Part shown: piece by piece, positions 42,411 through 51,440 of the stretch
Layout: each line of letters starts with the position of its first letter
How positions within the stretch are numbered: the stretch's first letter is position 1
NCBI GenBank assembly: GCA_964245755.1
Contig: CAXTNV010000001.1
Span: forward strand, 87,128 to 151,127
DNA: 64,000 nt
Reading direction: 5' to 3'
Source: Lichenicoccus sp964245755
GTDB lineage: Bacteria > Pseudomonadota > Alphaproteobacteria > Acetobacterales > Acetobacteraceae
The notes under the pieces: model-generated
Told to the model about the DNA's origin: nothing
Seen by the model: only the letters and a program-made list of their open reading frames with translations
Database searches by the model: none
Made by a program: the position numbers and the translations under genes

Positions 42411-43295
42411 GTGAGCGACATCCGCAAGATCCTGCTGCCGCTGAACGGCACGCCGAACGGCGAGGCGGCATTGGCGACCGCGCTGATCCTGGCCAGACGC
42501 TTCGATGCACATCTCGCGGCCCTGCACGTCCGCAGCGACACCCGGGAAGTTGCACCACTGGCCGGCGAGGGGCTGTCCGGGGCGATGGTCGAGGAGATGA
42601 TGACCGCCGCCGAGCGTGACGCCACGCGCCGCTCGCTCAGCGTGCAAGAGGGGTTCGATCGCCTGATCGGGCAGGCCGGGCTGGAGCTGCGCAGCGCCAC
42701 TGACCTCGACCCTGCCGGTGCGGCGGCCGGACCGAGCGCCAGCTTTCGCACCGTCGTCGGGCGCGAGCACGAGATCGTCTCCTATGCTGCCAGGCTTGCC
42801 GATCTCACGGTCGTGCCGCACGCGAACTCCGGCGAGGAGGTTTCCTCCTCCGAGGCATTGCATGCGGTGCTGTTCGACAGCGGCAGGCCGGTCGTGATCG
42901 CGCCGAAGATCAGCCCGCCCGTGGTCGGGCAACGGGTCTGCATCGCCTGGAACGGCACCGGCGAGTCGGCCTCCGCCGTGTTGTCCATCCTGCCATGGCT
43001 GCGGGACGCCGAGGCGGTGCAGGTGCTGCACTCGGAAGACTATCAGCGCCGTGGTCCGGAAGCCGGCGCGCTGCTGGACTACCTGGCGCTGCACGGCGTG
43101 CGCGCGACACTGCAATCCTTCCGCGCCATCGACAAGGAGGTCGGCGCGGGACTGCTCGCCGCCTGCTCCAGGTTCGGCGCCGACATGCTCGGAATGGGGG
43201 CGTACTCGCACTCGCGGCTGCGCCAGCTCATCCTGGGCGGCGTGACCCGCCATGTCCTGGAGAATGCGGCGCTCACCGTGCTGATGGCTCGGTAG
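42411..43295 (+). CDS. Universal stress protein with two USP domains
   Basis: Cytoplasmic stress protein of 294 residues from the GTG at 42411 (GGGGGA upstream); an earlier GTG at 42381 is possible. The first UspA-like domain starts IRKILLPLNGTPNGEAAL. The second starts RVCIAWNGTGESASAVLSI and ends with the nucleotide-binding-like GMGAYSHSRLRQLILGGVTRHVL and the VLMAR strand. The architecture resembles UspA-related tandem proteins. It follows pdxH by about 45 bases and converges with the histidine phosphatase gene at a 15-base gap. Confidence 0.88.
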   Translation: MSDIRKILLPLNGTPNGEAALATALILARRFDAHLAALHVRSDTREVAPLAGEGLSGAMVEEMMTAAERDATRRSLSVQEGFDRLIGQAGLELRSATDLDPAGAAAGPSASFRTVVGREHEIVSYAARLADLTVVPHANSGEEVSSSEALHAVLFDSGRPVVIAPKISPPVVGQRVCIAWNGTGESASAVLSILPWLRDAEAVQVLHSEDYQRRGPEAGALLDYLALHGVRATLQSFRAIDKEVGAGLLAACSRFGADMLGMGAYSHSRLRQLILGGVTRHVLENAALTVLMAR

Positions 43296-43310
43296 CCCGA
43301 CCGCCATCGC

Positions 43311-43973
43311 CTAGATTCCGGGCAGCTCGTTCACCGCCACCACGCGCCAGCAGCCCGGGTGGCGCTCCAGGATCGTGACCGAGAGGTTCTGCACCGAGAA
43401 CCGCAACGCGGTCTCCGCATCCACGCCGAGCGCATGCGCGACCGCCGCCCGGATCGCGCCGCCGTGGCTGACCACCACGATGTCCTGCCCGTCATGGCCA
43501 TCGGCGAGCCGCTCGAGCACCCTCGCCACCCGCGCGCACACCTGCTGCATGCTTTCGCCGCCCGGAGGCACCTCGGTGGCCGCAATCGACCAGAACACGT
43601 GCGCCGGGAGCCTCAGCTTCGCCGGTAGCGCGGCATGTGGCAGGCCCTGCCACTCCCCCATGTGCTGCTCGATGAGGTCCGGCTCGATCTGCCACGAGGT
43701 CTCGGGGTAGCCCGCCTGCTGGATCGCGTGCGCGGTGCGCTGCGTACGCGACAGCGGCGTGGTGTACCAGGCCGATGTCAGCGGCAGGCGGCCGGCGAGA
43801 GCTCGATACATCGGCACCTGGGCCACCAGGCTCTCGGGGCACAGCGGCACGTCCATGGCGCCATACAGCGTCATGCGTGCGTTCTGCTCCACCAGCGCGT
43901 GGCGGATCAGCCAGAACCGGGTGATGCCCGGCTCGAGTTCGGGCGTGTCGAGAAAGGCGGAACGATCGTTCAT
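43311..43973 (-). CDS. Histidine phosphatase (phosphoglycerate-mutase superfamily) protein
   Basis: Predicted phosphohydrolase with a phosphohistidine intermediate, 220 residues from the ATG at 43973 (overlapping the upstream stop as TGATG). The catalytic motif is LIRHALVEQNARM, with RHA in place of the usual RHG. SRTQRTAHAIQQAG, the acid region EQHMGEWQGL, and VVSHGGAIRAAVAHAL with the second histidine follow. The substrate is unknown. Tight coupling to the large PLP-fold gene suggests both act in one pathway. Confidence 0.87.
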   Translation of the reverse strand: MNDRSAFLDTPELEPGITRFWLIRHALVEQNARMTLYGAMDVPLCPESLVAQVPMYRALAGRLPLTSAWYTTPLSRTQRTAHAIQQAGYPETSWQIEPDLIEQHMGEWQGLPHAALPAKLRLPAHVFWSIAATEVPPGGESMQQVCARVARVLERLADGHDGQDIVVVSHGGAIRAAVAHALGVDAETALRFSVQNLSVTILERHPGCWRVVAVNELPGI

Positions 43974-46204
43974 CAAGGATCCATAGTTGGGGCGTGCAAG
44001 CACTCCGTCAGCGGCGCATAGCTGGGTTCCGGGTCGGCGGCCTGCAGCAGCTTCCAGTGGCGCAGCAGCAGGCCGATCTTGTCCAGCACCCGCCGCGCAT
44101 CCGCAACCTCCCGTGCCAGCCGACGGTCCGCGTCGAGTCCCTCGTGCGAGGGTTCGCCGGAGAGCAGGCGCGCGCCGGCCGAGATACGCAGGGCGCCGGC
44201 GGGCCCGCCGGCCAGCGCCTGGTGCGAGACCGGGGCAGGCTGGCCGATGTGGCAGAGCACCCTCGCCAGCCGATGCTCCGCTTCGGCGGCTGCGCCCGAG
44301 GCCGCAGGCAGGACCCGCGAGACGTCGGCATTCAGCCAGCGGTAGAGCAGGCGGGCGCGCTGCATGGTCAGCGGGATCATCCCGGCATCCCCGCCCTGGC
44401 CCGGATCATGCTCCGGCTCGAGCACCAGGAAGCTCAGGATGGTCTGCAGCTGGTCCCAGGCCGGCGCAACCCGGCCACGCCGCGGTGCGAGCGGCGGGCC
44501 GCGATCCGGCGCTGGGACCTCGACCAGGACCAGGTTCGGATGCATCCGGATCGCCTCGCGCACCCCGTTCAGGAAGAAGTCCAGCCGCGTGCGCACCTCT
44601 GCCGACGATACCGAAGCGAAAGCGCGCATCTCGGCCAGCGCGGCCTGCCAGCGCAGCACCATGCCGAGATTGATCCCGCCCGGCAGATGCGACGCCGCCG
44701 CCATGCCGGCGGGCCAGTCCGACCGGTAGCCATAGGCGCAGAGCCCGGAGGGCAGGCCGTGCGACATACGGTGAGCGACCCGCTTCGGCAGCAGCAGGGC
44801 GCCGCAGAAGGGTGGCCCGGTGAAGAATTTCGACCCGGTGGTCATCACCATCCAGCCGAGCGACAGGTAGTCGCGCACCCGCCCTCCATCGAGCCGCGCC
44901 TGGCAGGCATCCACCACGACGTCGATCCCATCGCCATGCATCGCCCGCAGGCGTCGCAGGCAGCCGAGCGAAGGCGCCAGCAGGCCCGTCTTGGACAGAT
45001 CCAGCAGGTGCAGCAGCACCCTCCTGCCCGCGTGGCGCTCGGTCGCGGCCAGCGCCTCGCACTCGGCATCTATCTCCGCCGAAGGGCGCAGCGTCCCATC
45101 GGCCCGGCGCACTGCGAGCGACAGCACGCGGGTGTCGGCGCGGAAGCCCTCGACCACGCCACCCTTGCGGACTCGCCGCCGTCCGGAGGTATCATCGGCG
45201 AAATGCCGCCCCGCGGCTGCCAGCGGCACGCCGGTCCCGGTCTCCTCGGGCGCCGTCAGGATCGTGCTCATCGGCCCGCCGCACTCGGCCATCGCCAGGG
45301 CCAGCAGCTCGCAGTCGGTACCCGATGCCGCGAGCACCACCTCGTCGCCATGCAGCAGACGGTAATGCGCGGCGATGCCGGATCGCACCTCTTGGGCCTC
45401 CCGGGCCAGCGCGTCCGGCGAACGCCCGGCCAGGGCGGCCGCCGCGATGCGCCGGCGCGATGCCTCGGCGCCGCCGAAGCCGCGCTCGGACAGCGAGGAG
45501 GCAGTCGAGGAGGCGAAGGTGATCGCCCAGGGTCGCGGGCGGTGCGAGCAGCCGTAATGGTTCAGGCCGGTGCGCGGATCGACCGCAAGGCGCTGATCGC
45601 CGCCGCGGGCCATCAGCGCCTCGGCCGGACCGAGCAGGTCCCAGATCGCCTGCAGCCTCCGTAGCACGGTCTCCGGCACCTGGCTGTCGTCGGTGCCGAG
45701 GCAGGCGGCTCGCAGCAACCGGTACGAGGCACCCTGCAGGTTGCGGACCCGCGACCAGACCTGGGTCAGCCGCTGCGCCGGCGGCACCGCTTCGGCCGCC
45801 ATCGGCTCCAGCCAGTCGGGGACCAGCGGTCGAGCATCCGCCTCGTTGGGCGCTCCGTCGAGCTGCCAGAACAGTGCTGCGACACGGGCGGCACAGAGCC
45901 CGGCCAGGATCGGCATGTCGCAGGCGATCACCTCGCCCGGCACCACCGGGGAGTCCGGCCGTGTCACTGCAGCGGCCGCGACGTCCAGCAGCATCGACAG
46001 CTCGAGCGCGTGACGGATATGGAAGGCGCATACCCGCTCCGGGCCCAGGCAGGCGGCGCCAAGTACCACCGCGCCCTCCGGATCGGCACGAAACGCGGTG
46101 TCCAGCGACGCGTCGAAGCGGATCCGGCGCGCCTCGGAGACGACACGCAGATCCGGCCGGTCGAGTGCGGCCAGCAGCTGGACGTTCAGATCTTGCGCAA
46201 ACAT
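43973..46204 (-). CDS. Large fold-type I PLP enzyme-like protein with unknown N-terminal domain
   Basis: The 743-residue product is not matched to a named enzyme. The start is the ATG at 46204; the frame opens further upstream without domain features. Residues 1-220 are an alpha-rich region I do not recognise. From about 230 the protein resembles class V aminotransferase/decarboxylase folds: NHYGCSHRP, FASSTASSLSERGF, LAASGTDCELLALAMA, VVVDACQARLDGG (cofactor aspartate) and MTTGSKFFTGPPFCGALLLP, with Lys459 the probable Schiff-base lysine. The C-terminal 200 residues are longer than usual. It is translationally coupled to the histidine phosphatase and diverges from the dTDP-rhamnose genes. 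Reaction unknown. Confidence 0.75.
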   Translation of the reverse strand: MFAQDLNVQLLAALDRPDLRVVSEARRIRFDASLDTAFRADPEGAVVLGAACLGPERVCAFHIRHALELSMLLDVAAAAVTRPDSPVVPGEVIACDMPILAGLCAARVAALFWQLDGAPNEADARPLVPDWLEPMAAEAVPPAQRLTQVWSRVRNLQGASYRLLRAACLGTDDSQVPETVLRRLQAIWDLLGPAEALMARGGDQRLAVDPRTGLNHYGCSHRPRPWAITFASSTASSLSERGFGGAEASRRRIAAAALAGRSPDALAREAQEVRSGIAAHYRLLHGDEVVLAASGTDCELLALAMAECGGPMSTILTAPEETGTGVPLAAAGRHFADDTSGRRRVRKGGVVEGFRADTRVLSLAVRRADGTLRPSAEIDAECEALAATERHAGRRVLLHLLDLSKTGLLAPSLGCLRRLRAMHGDGIDVVVDACQARLDGGRVRDYLSLGWMVMTTGSKFFTGPPFCGALLLPKRVAHRMSHGLPSGLCAYGYRSDWPAGMAAASHLPGGINLGMVLRWQAALAEMRAFASVSSAEVRTRLDFFLNGVREAIRMHPNLVLVEVPAPDRGPPLAPRRGRVAPAWDQLQTILSFLVLEPEHDPGQGGDAGMIPLTMQRARLLYRWLNADVSRVLPAASGAAAEAEHRLARVLCHIGQPAPVSHQALAGGPAGALRISAGARLLSGEPSHEGLDADRRLAREVADARRVLDKIGLLLRHWKLLQAADPEPSYAPLTECLHAPTMDP

Positions 46205-46432
46205 GCAGCCGCCCCGCTTCCGCCTGATCCTGCGACTGATCGCGCGAACACCGCAAGGCGCCAGAAGCTGCGCCGAGGACCGGCTGCGAGAGCGCGGCGA
46301 CACCGAACCAGGTCGAGCGCCGGCGGATACAAGACCGCGCTGCTGCGGGCACCCGAGGCAGTTGATTGCGGCCCCGCACGCTGTCAAGTTGGCCAAGCGG
46401 ATGGCAATCACGGCCTGGACGGGGATTGATCG
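46205..46432. promoter_or_regulatory. Divergent region between the PLP-fold gene and rmlB
   Basis: These 228 bases separate the two divergent operons and contain no credible gene. Promoters for the rml operon and the PLP/phosphatase operon are expected. I could not identify specific boxes. Confidence 0.35.
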
Positions 46433-47488
46433 ATGCGGATTCTGTTGACCGGCGGGTGCGGCTTCATCGGATCCGCCGTCGTGCGGCACCTGATCCGGGC
46501 CACCGATCATTCGGTGGTCAACGTCGATCTGATGACATACGCCGCATCGAGAGAAGCGCTCGAGGAGGCGGCCGGGTCTTCACGGCACGTGCTGGTCGAG
46601 GCGGACGTGGCGGATCTCGCCGCGATGCAGCGGGTCTTCTCGACGCACCGCCCGGATGCGGTGATGCACCTTGCCGCCGAGAGCCATGTCGATCGCTCGA
46701 TCGACGGCCCCGCAGTGTTCATCCAGACCAACGTCGTCGGAACCTTCACGCTGCTGGAGGCCGCCCGTGGATACTGGGCGGATCTTTCGCCTGAGGCGCG
46801 CGCGTCGTTCCGTTTTCATCACATCTCCACCGACGAGGTATTCGGCGCGCTGGAGGCGGGCGATCCGCCATTCACCGAGGCGACGCCCTACGATCCGCGC
46901 AGCCCGTACTCCGCGAGCAAGGCCGCCTCGGACCATCTGGTGCGGGCGTGGTACCACACCTACGGGTTCCCCGCGTTCGTCACCAACACGACCAACAACT
47001 ATGGGCCCTGGCACTTCCCGGAGAAACTCATTCCGCTGGTCACGATCAACGCCATCGAGGGACGTGAACTCCCGGTCTACGGGGACGGCTCCAATCAGCG
47101 CGACTGGCTGTTCGTCGAGGACCATGCCGAGGCGCTGGTGCGCGCGGTGGAACGCGGCCGGCCCGGCGAGACCTACGCCATCGGCGCGCGCCAGCCACGC
47201 TCCAACCTCGAGGTGGTGCAGGCCATCTGCCGCGTGCTGGACGAGTTGCGTCCCGATCCCGCGGGACCGCGCGAGCGGCTGATCCGTTACGTCACCGATC
47301 GGCCAGGCCACGATTTCCGTTACGAGATCGACGCCGCGCACGCGCAGCAGGCGCTGGACTGGCGTGCCGCGCATGATTTCGATCGCGGCATACGGCGCAC
47401 GGTGCAATGGTATCTCGATCACCAGAACTGGTGGTCGGAGATCCGCAGCAAGCGCTACACCGGCCACAGGCTTGGAACCGCAGCATGA
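46433..47488 (+). CDS. rmlB: dTDP-glucose 4,6-dehydratase
   Basis: Second enzyme of dTDP-L-rhamnose synthesis. It has 351 residues of the extended SDR fold. The NAD motif GGCGFIGSAVVRHLI is near the N-terminus. HLAAESHVDRSIDGP, the HISTDEVFG catalytic block and YSASKAASDHLVRAW with Tyr and Lys follow, then NTTNNYGPWHFPEKLIP. First gene of rmlB-A-C-D; its stop overlaps rmlA by four bases. Confidence 0.96.
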   Translation: MRILLTGGCGFIGSAVVRHLIRATDHSVVNVDLMTYAASREALEEAAGSSRHVLVEADVADLAAMQRVFSTHRPDAVMHLAAESHVDRSIDGPAVFIQTNVVGTFTLLEAARGYWADLSPEARASFRFHHISTDEVFGALEAGDPPFTEATPYDPRSPYSASKAASDHLVRAWYHTYGFPAFVTNTTNNYGPWHFPEKLIPLVTINAIEGRELPVYGDGSNQRDWLFVEDHAEALVRAVERGRPGETYAIGARQPRSNLEVVQAICRVLDELRPDPAGPRERLIRYVTDRPGHDFRYEIDAAHAQQALDWRAAHDFDRGIRRTVQWYLDHQNWWSEIRSKRYTGHRLGTAA

Positions 47489-48414
47489 GCAGACTTGCCG
47501 AGGCTCCCCAGTCGGACCGGCTCGCTGCCGAGAAGCCGATGAAAGGCATCCTGCTGGCCGGCGGATCCGGTACCCGCCTACACCCGATGACGCTGGCGGC
47601 CAGCAAGCAGCTGCTTCCGGTCTACGACAAGCCGATGATCTACTATCCCCTCAGCACGCTGATGCTGGCCGGGATCCGCGACATCATGATCATCTCGACG
47701 CCCGACGACCTGCCGCAGTTCGAGCGGCTGCTCGGCGACGGCAGTCGCCTCGGGGTGCGGTTCTCCTATCGCGTGCAGCCGAGCCCGGACGGCATCGTGC
47801 AGGCCTTCCTGATCGCCGATGACTGGCTGGAGAACGCGCCCTGCGCACTGGCGCTCGGCGACAACCTGGTGTTCGCCGACCATCTCGGCATCTCGTTGCG
47901 CAACGCCGCCGCCCGGCCGGAAGGCGCGACCGTCTTCGCCTATCAAGTACGCGACCCGGAACGATACGGCGTCGTCAGCTTCGACGAGGCCGGGCGCGCG
48001 CTCGAGCTGGTCGAGAAGCCGGCGAACCCGCAATCCAACTGGGCGATCATCGGGCTGTATTTCTATGACAGCCGCGTCAGCGAGTTCGCGCACCGCATCA
48101 GGCCCTCCGCGCGCAACGAGCTCGAGATCACCGACCTCAACCGCTTCTACCTGGAGGAGGGCTCGCTGCAGGTAGAGCGGCTGGGCCGCGGCTGCGCCTG
48201 GCTCGATGCCGGCATGCCGGACAGCCTGATGCAGGCGGGGACGTTCGTGCAGACCATCCAGTCCAGGCAGGGCATGCTGGTTGGTTCCCCTGAAGAGGTC
48301 GCCTTCCGCATGGGCTTCATCGACGCGCAGAGCCTGCGCGGCCACGCCCATCGCCTGAGCAAGACCGAGCTCGGACGCCTGCTGCTGGAGCTGGCGGACG
48401 GCATGCATAGCTGA
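47485..48414 (+). CDS. rmlA: Glucose-1-phosphate thymidylyltransferase
   Basis: Makes dTDP-glucose, the first step toward dTDP-rhamnose. It has 309 residues from the ATG at 47485, with an unusual 20-residue N-terminal extension before KGILLAGGSGTRLHPMT, the nucleotide-binding loop. QLLPVYDKPMIYYPLSTLM, LALGDNLVF, YGVVSFDE, LVEKPANPQSNWAIIGLYFYD and WLDAGMPDSLMQAG are all conserved. A start at the later ATG (KGILLAGG) is a possible alternative. Coupled to rmlB. Confidence 0.96.
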   Translation: MSRLAEAPQSDRLAAEKPMKGILLAGGSGTRLHPMTLAASKQLLPVYDKPMIYYPLSTLMLAGIRDIMIISTPDDLPQFERLLGDGSRLGVRFSYRVQPSPDGIVQAFLIADDWLENAPCALALGDNLVFADHLGISLRNAAARPEGATVFAYQVRDPERYGVVSFDEAGRALELVEKPANPQSNWAIIGLYFYDSRVSEFAHRIRPSARNELEITDLNRFYLEEGSLQVERLGRGCAWLDAGMPDSLMQAGTFVQTIQSRQGMLVGSPEEVAFRMGFIDAQSLRGHAHRLSKTELGRLLLELADGMHS

Positions 48415-48424
48415 GGAGAACGAC

Positions 48425-48982
48425 GTGAAGGTCGAGCGTCTCGAGATTGCTGACGTCATCCTGGTCACGCCGCCCCGCTTCGGCGACAGCCGGGGCTTCT
48501 TCTCCGAGACCTACAACCTGCCACGCATGGAAGCGGCCGGCATCGCGCTGCCTTTCGTCCAGGACAACCACAGCCTGTCGCGGCAGCGCGGCGTCGTGCG
48601 CGGCCTGCACTGCCAGCTGGCGCCGCATCCGCAGGGCAAGCTGGTGCGCTGCGTCCAGGGCGCGATCTACGATGTCGCGGTGGATGCGCGGGTCGGCTCG
48701 CCCAGCTACGGCAAGTGGGTCGGCGCCGAGCTGTCGGAGGAGAACTGGTCGCAGCTCTGGGTGCCCCCCGGCTTCCTGCACGGCTTCTGCACGCTCACCG
48801 ACGACAGCGTGGTGCAGTACAAATGCACCGACGTCTGGAACAAGGAGGCCGAGCGCGCGGTGATCTGGAACGACGCGACGCTGGACATCCGCTGGCCGAT
48901 CACCGCATCGGCGGCGGTGCTGTCCGACAAGGACAAGCTGGCGCCCGGCTTCGCCGAGGCGCACGGCTGGTTCCACCTCTGA
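48425..48982 (+). CDS. rmlC: dTDP-4-dehydrorhamnose 3,5-epimerase
   Basis: Cupin that epimerises C3 and C5 of dTDP-4-keto-6-deoxyglucose. It has 185 residues. DSRGFFSETYN, VQDNHSLSRQRGVVRGLHCQ with the catalytic histidine, VDARVGSPSYGKWVG, WVPPGFLHGFCTLTDDSVVQYKCTD with the catalytic Tyr, and IRWPI near the end are the family blocks. Ten bases after rmlA; the stop overlaps rmlD. Confidence 0.96.
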   Translation: MKVERLEIADVILVTPPRFGDSRGFFSETYNLPRMEAAGIALPFVQDNHSLSRQRGVVRGLHCQLAPHPQGKLVRCVQGAIYDVAVDARVGSPSYGKWVGAELSEENWSQLWVPPGFLHGFCTLTDDSVVQYKCTDVWNKEAERAVIWNDATLDIRWPITASAAVLSDKDKLAPGFAEAHGWFHL

Positions 48983-49890
48983 TGGCGGTACTTTCCACTC
49001 CGGGCGGTCCGGTCCTGGTCAGCGGCGGCACTGGCCAGCTCGCCTCGTCGCTGGTCGCTTGCGGCGGTCCGCGGATCCACCGCGTCGGTCGCCCGGCGTT
49101 CGACTTCGACCAGCCACAGGGCATCCGCGAGCTGTTTGCCCGCATCGCCCCCACCGCCGTGGTCAACGCCGCCGCCTGGACTGCGGTCGATGCCGCCGAA
49201 GCCGATCCGGAAGGTGCGGCGAGGGCGAACCGGGATGGTCCGGCGCTGCTCGCCGAGCTCTGCCGCGACATCGGCATTCCGCTGATCCACGTCTCAACCG
49301 ACTACGTGTTCGACGGCGACAAGGGCGTGCCGTACGTGGAGACCGATCCCACCTCGCCGACCGGCATCTACGGCCGCACCAAGCTCGAGGGTGAGCAGGC
49401 GGCCTTGGCCGCATGGTCACGCACCATCGTGCTGCGCACCTCCTGGGTGTATTCCGCGACCGGCAAGAATTTCGTTCGCACGATGATCAATGCCGGACTC
49501 AGGAACCCGACCCTGAAGGTCGTGGGTGACCAGTGCGGTGCACCGACCAGCGCCGACGACCTGGCGGCGGCGATCATCGACATCCTGGCCGCGATCGAGG
49601 CCGGCGGCTGGAACGATTCCTATGGCGGCATCTTTCACGCGGCCGGGACCGGGGAGACCACCTGGCACGGCCTCGCGGTCGCGGCCCTGGAGGCCGCCGC
49701 CCGGCACGGCCGCAAGATGCCGGAGGTGATCGCGATCCGCACCGCGGACTGGCCGACGCCGGCGCGTCGTCCGGCCGACTCGCGGCTCGACTGCGACAAG
49801 CTCGAGCGCGTGTTCGGGGTTCGCCTGCCGGCCTGGCGCCGCAGCCTGGGACTGACCGTCGACCGTCTGCTCGAGGCGCCCGCGCCTTGA
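48982..49890 (+). CDS. rmlD: dTDP-4-dehydrorhamnose reductase
   Basis: NAD(P)H-dependent final step that yields dTDP-L-rhamnose. It has 302 residues from the ATG at 48982, overlapping the rmlC stop. LVSGGTGQLASSL is the cofactor loop, VVNAAAWTAVDAAEADP is diagnostic, HVSTDYVFDGDKGVPYVETD and YGRTKLEGEQA carry the catalytic Ser/Thr-Tyr-Lys residues, and LRTSWVYSATGKNFVRTM follows. Completes a four-gene rml operon that supplies rhamnose for surface polysaccharide. Confidence 0.95.
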   Translation: MAVLSTPGGPVLVSGGTGQLASSLVACGGPRIHRVGRPAFDFDQPQGIRELFARIAPTAVVNAAAWTAVDAAEADPEGAARANRDGPALLAELCRDIGIPLIHVSTDYVFDGDKGVPYVETDPTSPTGIYGRTKLEGEQAALAAWSRTIVLRTSWVYSATGKNFVRTMINAGLRNPTLKVVGDQCGAPTSADDLAAAIIDILAAIEAGGWNDSYGGIFHAAGTGETTWHGLAVAALEAAARHGRKMPEVIAIRTADWPTPARRPADSRLDCDKLERVFGVRLPAWRRSLGLTVDRLLEAPAP

Positions 49891-49986
49891 GCATGATCAG
49901 CACCGTGATGCACCGCTCAGCCCCGACGGCCGAGCCTGGGCGCCATGCCCCGGCCGCGCTGATGCCGGCTTAGGATCGGTTGCGGC

Positions 49987-50994
49987 TTGGATCAGCTCGA
50001 GGTGCGTCTGGAAGCGGCCGAAGCGGAGCCGGAGGCGGAGCGTCCGCGCGGGCACGGGGAGCCCGTCGCGCCGGAGCCGGTGCCGGTCGCGATCCTGCTC
50101 TCGACCTTTAACGGTTCGGCCTACCTCGCGGAGCAGCTGGCGAGCCTGCTCGCCCAGACCCACCGGCGCTGGACCCTGTTCTGGCGCGACGACGGTTCGA
50201 CCGACGGCACGGCGACGATCATGACCGGCTTCGCCGAGGGTCCAGGCGCCGGACGCTGCGTGCGCCTGTCCGCCGACGGCAGCCACCTGGGCATCACCGC
50301 CTCCTTCCTCATGCTGCTGCGGCAGGTTCCGCACGGTCACGTCGCCGCCTTCGCCGACCAGGACGACGTCTGGCTGCCGCGCAAGCTCGAACGCGGCCTG
50401 ATCGGGCTGGGCGATCCCCGTTCCGTGCGGCCTGCGCTGTATTGCGCTCGCCAGCGCCTGGTCGACGGGTCGCTCAGGCCGCTCGGGCTGTCGCCGCGGC
50501 TCGACGCGCTGCCGGACTTCCCCGCCTCGCTGACCCAGAACATCGCGACCGGCTGCACGGTGATGCTCAACCCTGCCGCCGTCGGCCTGATCATTCGCAG
50601 CCAACCGCCGTCGGGGACGCTGCACGACTGGTGGTCCTACCTGCTGGTGGGTGCGGCCGGCGGCAGGCTGATCGCCGATCCGGTGCCGGTCGTGCTCTAC
50701 CGTCAGCATCAGCAGAACGCCGTCGGCGCCCCGCACTCGGTGCTGCGCCGCGGGTTGATGGCCCTCAGGCGTGGTCCGGACGCCTTCATGCAGCTGTTCC
50801 GGGTGCATGTCGCGGAGCTGGCAGCGCAACCCGCCGCGTTGTCGCCGCGCGCCCGCGCGGATCTGGCGCTGCTGCTGGCATCGCTGCAGGGCAGCCGGCT
50901 GACGCGGCTGCACGCCATGCGCCGGCTGCCGCAGCTGATCCGCCGGACCCGGCTCGAGACCCTGCTGTTCCGGCTCTGGTTCCTGATCGGCTGA
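49987..50994 (+). CDS. Family 2 glycosyltransferase (rhamnosyltransferase-like)
   Basis: Predicted inverting GT-A transferase of 335 residues, starting at TTG 49987 (a GTG five codons later is possible). ILLSTFNGSAYLAEQLASLL opens the nucleotide-sugar domain, WRDDGSTDGT follows and FADQDDVWLP provides the DxD-type metal motif. TGCTVMLNPAA and LHDWW are typical of rhamnosyltransferases of the WbbL/RgpB kind. Position straight after rmlD suggests dTDP-rhamnose as donor; the acceptor is unknown. The C-terminal 90 residues are helical and basic. Confidence 0.85.
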   Translation: MDQLEVRLEAAEAEPEAERPRGHGEPVAPEPVPVAILLSTFNGSAYLAEQLASLLAQTHRRWTLFWRDDGSTDGTATIMTGFAEGPGAGRCVRLSADGSHLGITASFLMLLRQVPHGHVAAFADQDDVWLPRKLERGLIGLGDPRSVRPALYCARQRLVDGSLRPLGLSPRLDALPDFPASLTQNIATGCTVMLNPAAVGLIIRSQPPSGTLHDWWSYLLVGAAGGRLIADPVPVVLYRQHQQNAVGAPHSVLRRGLMALRRGPDAFMQLFRVHVAELAAQPAALSPRARADLALLLASLQGSRLTRLHAMRRLPQLIRRTRLETLLFRLWFLIG

Positions 50995-51008
50995 GAGAAA
51001 CCCTCGCC

Positions 51009-51425
51009 ATGCACCGCAACACCGTCCTGCTGATCTGGGTGCTCGGGGTGTTGCTCGCCCTCCTGCTGATCTTCGCCGGCCCGAACCCGGTGCAGCATGC
51101 CCTGGAGGATGCCCTCGGCCGGGTCGAGAACCTGATCGACCGCCTGGACGGCCCGATGGCACAGGTGGTGCGCGCGGCGGCAGTCGCGCTGTACTGCGTG
51201 TTCCTGGCACTGTGCGTGGTGGCGCTGCGCCTGGGCCAGCCGGCGATCGGCACCGCCATCGTGGTGTCGGTGCTGTTCCTGCTGCTGGCCGGCTACGCCT
51301 TCGCGTGGGTGTTCTACCTGCGCTATCCGCATTGGGGCATGGCGCTGATCCTCGTCTTGTTCGCCTCGCTGACCATGACCCGGCGCGTGCTGATGGCCGC
51401 GCCGGTCTCCTCGCGAAGGCGCTGA
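51009..51425 (+). CDS. Small integral membrane protein of unknown function
   Basis: The 138-residue protein is not recognised. It begins MHRNTVLLIWVLGVLL and has about four hydrophobic helices (roughly residues 6-23, 56-75, 81-104 and 108-127) with an amphipathic segment near 28-50 (VQHALEDALGRVENLIDRLDG). The ATG at 51009 has a GAGAAA-like site upstream. It follows the glycosyltransferase by 14 bases and may be part of the same transcript. Longer frames from 50442 are shadows of the glycosyltransferase. Confidence 0.65.
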   Translation: MHRNTVLLIWVLGVLLALLLIFAGPNPVQHALEDALGRVENLIDRLDGPMAQVVRAAAVALYCVFLALCVVALRLGQPAIGTAIVVSVLFLLLAGYAFAWVFYLRYPHWGMALILVLFASLTMTRRVLMAAPVSSRRR

Positions 51426-51440
51426 CGCCGCCCGCTGCGT

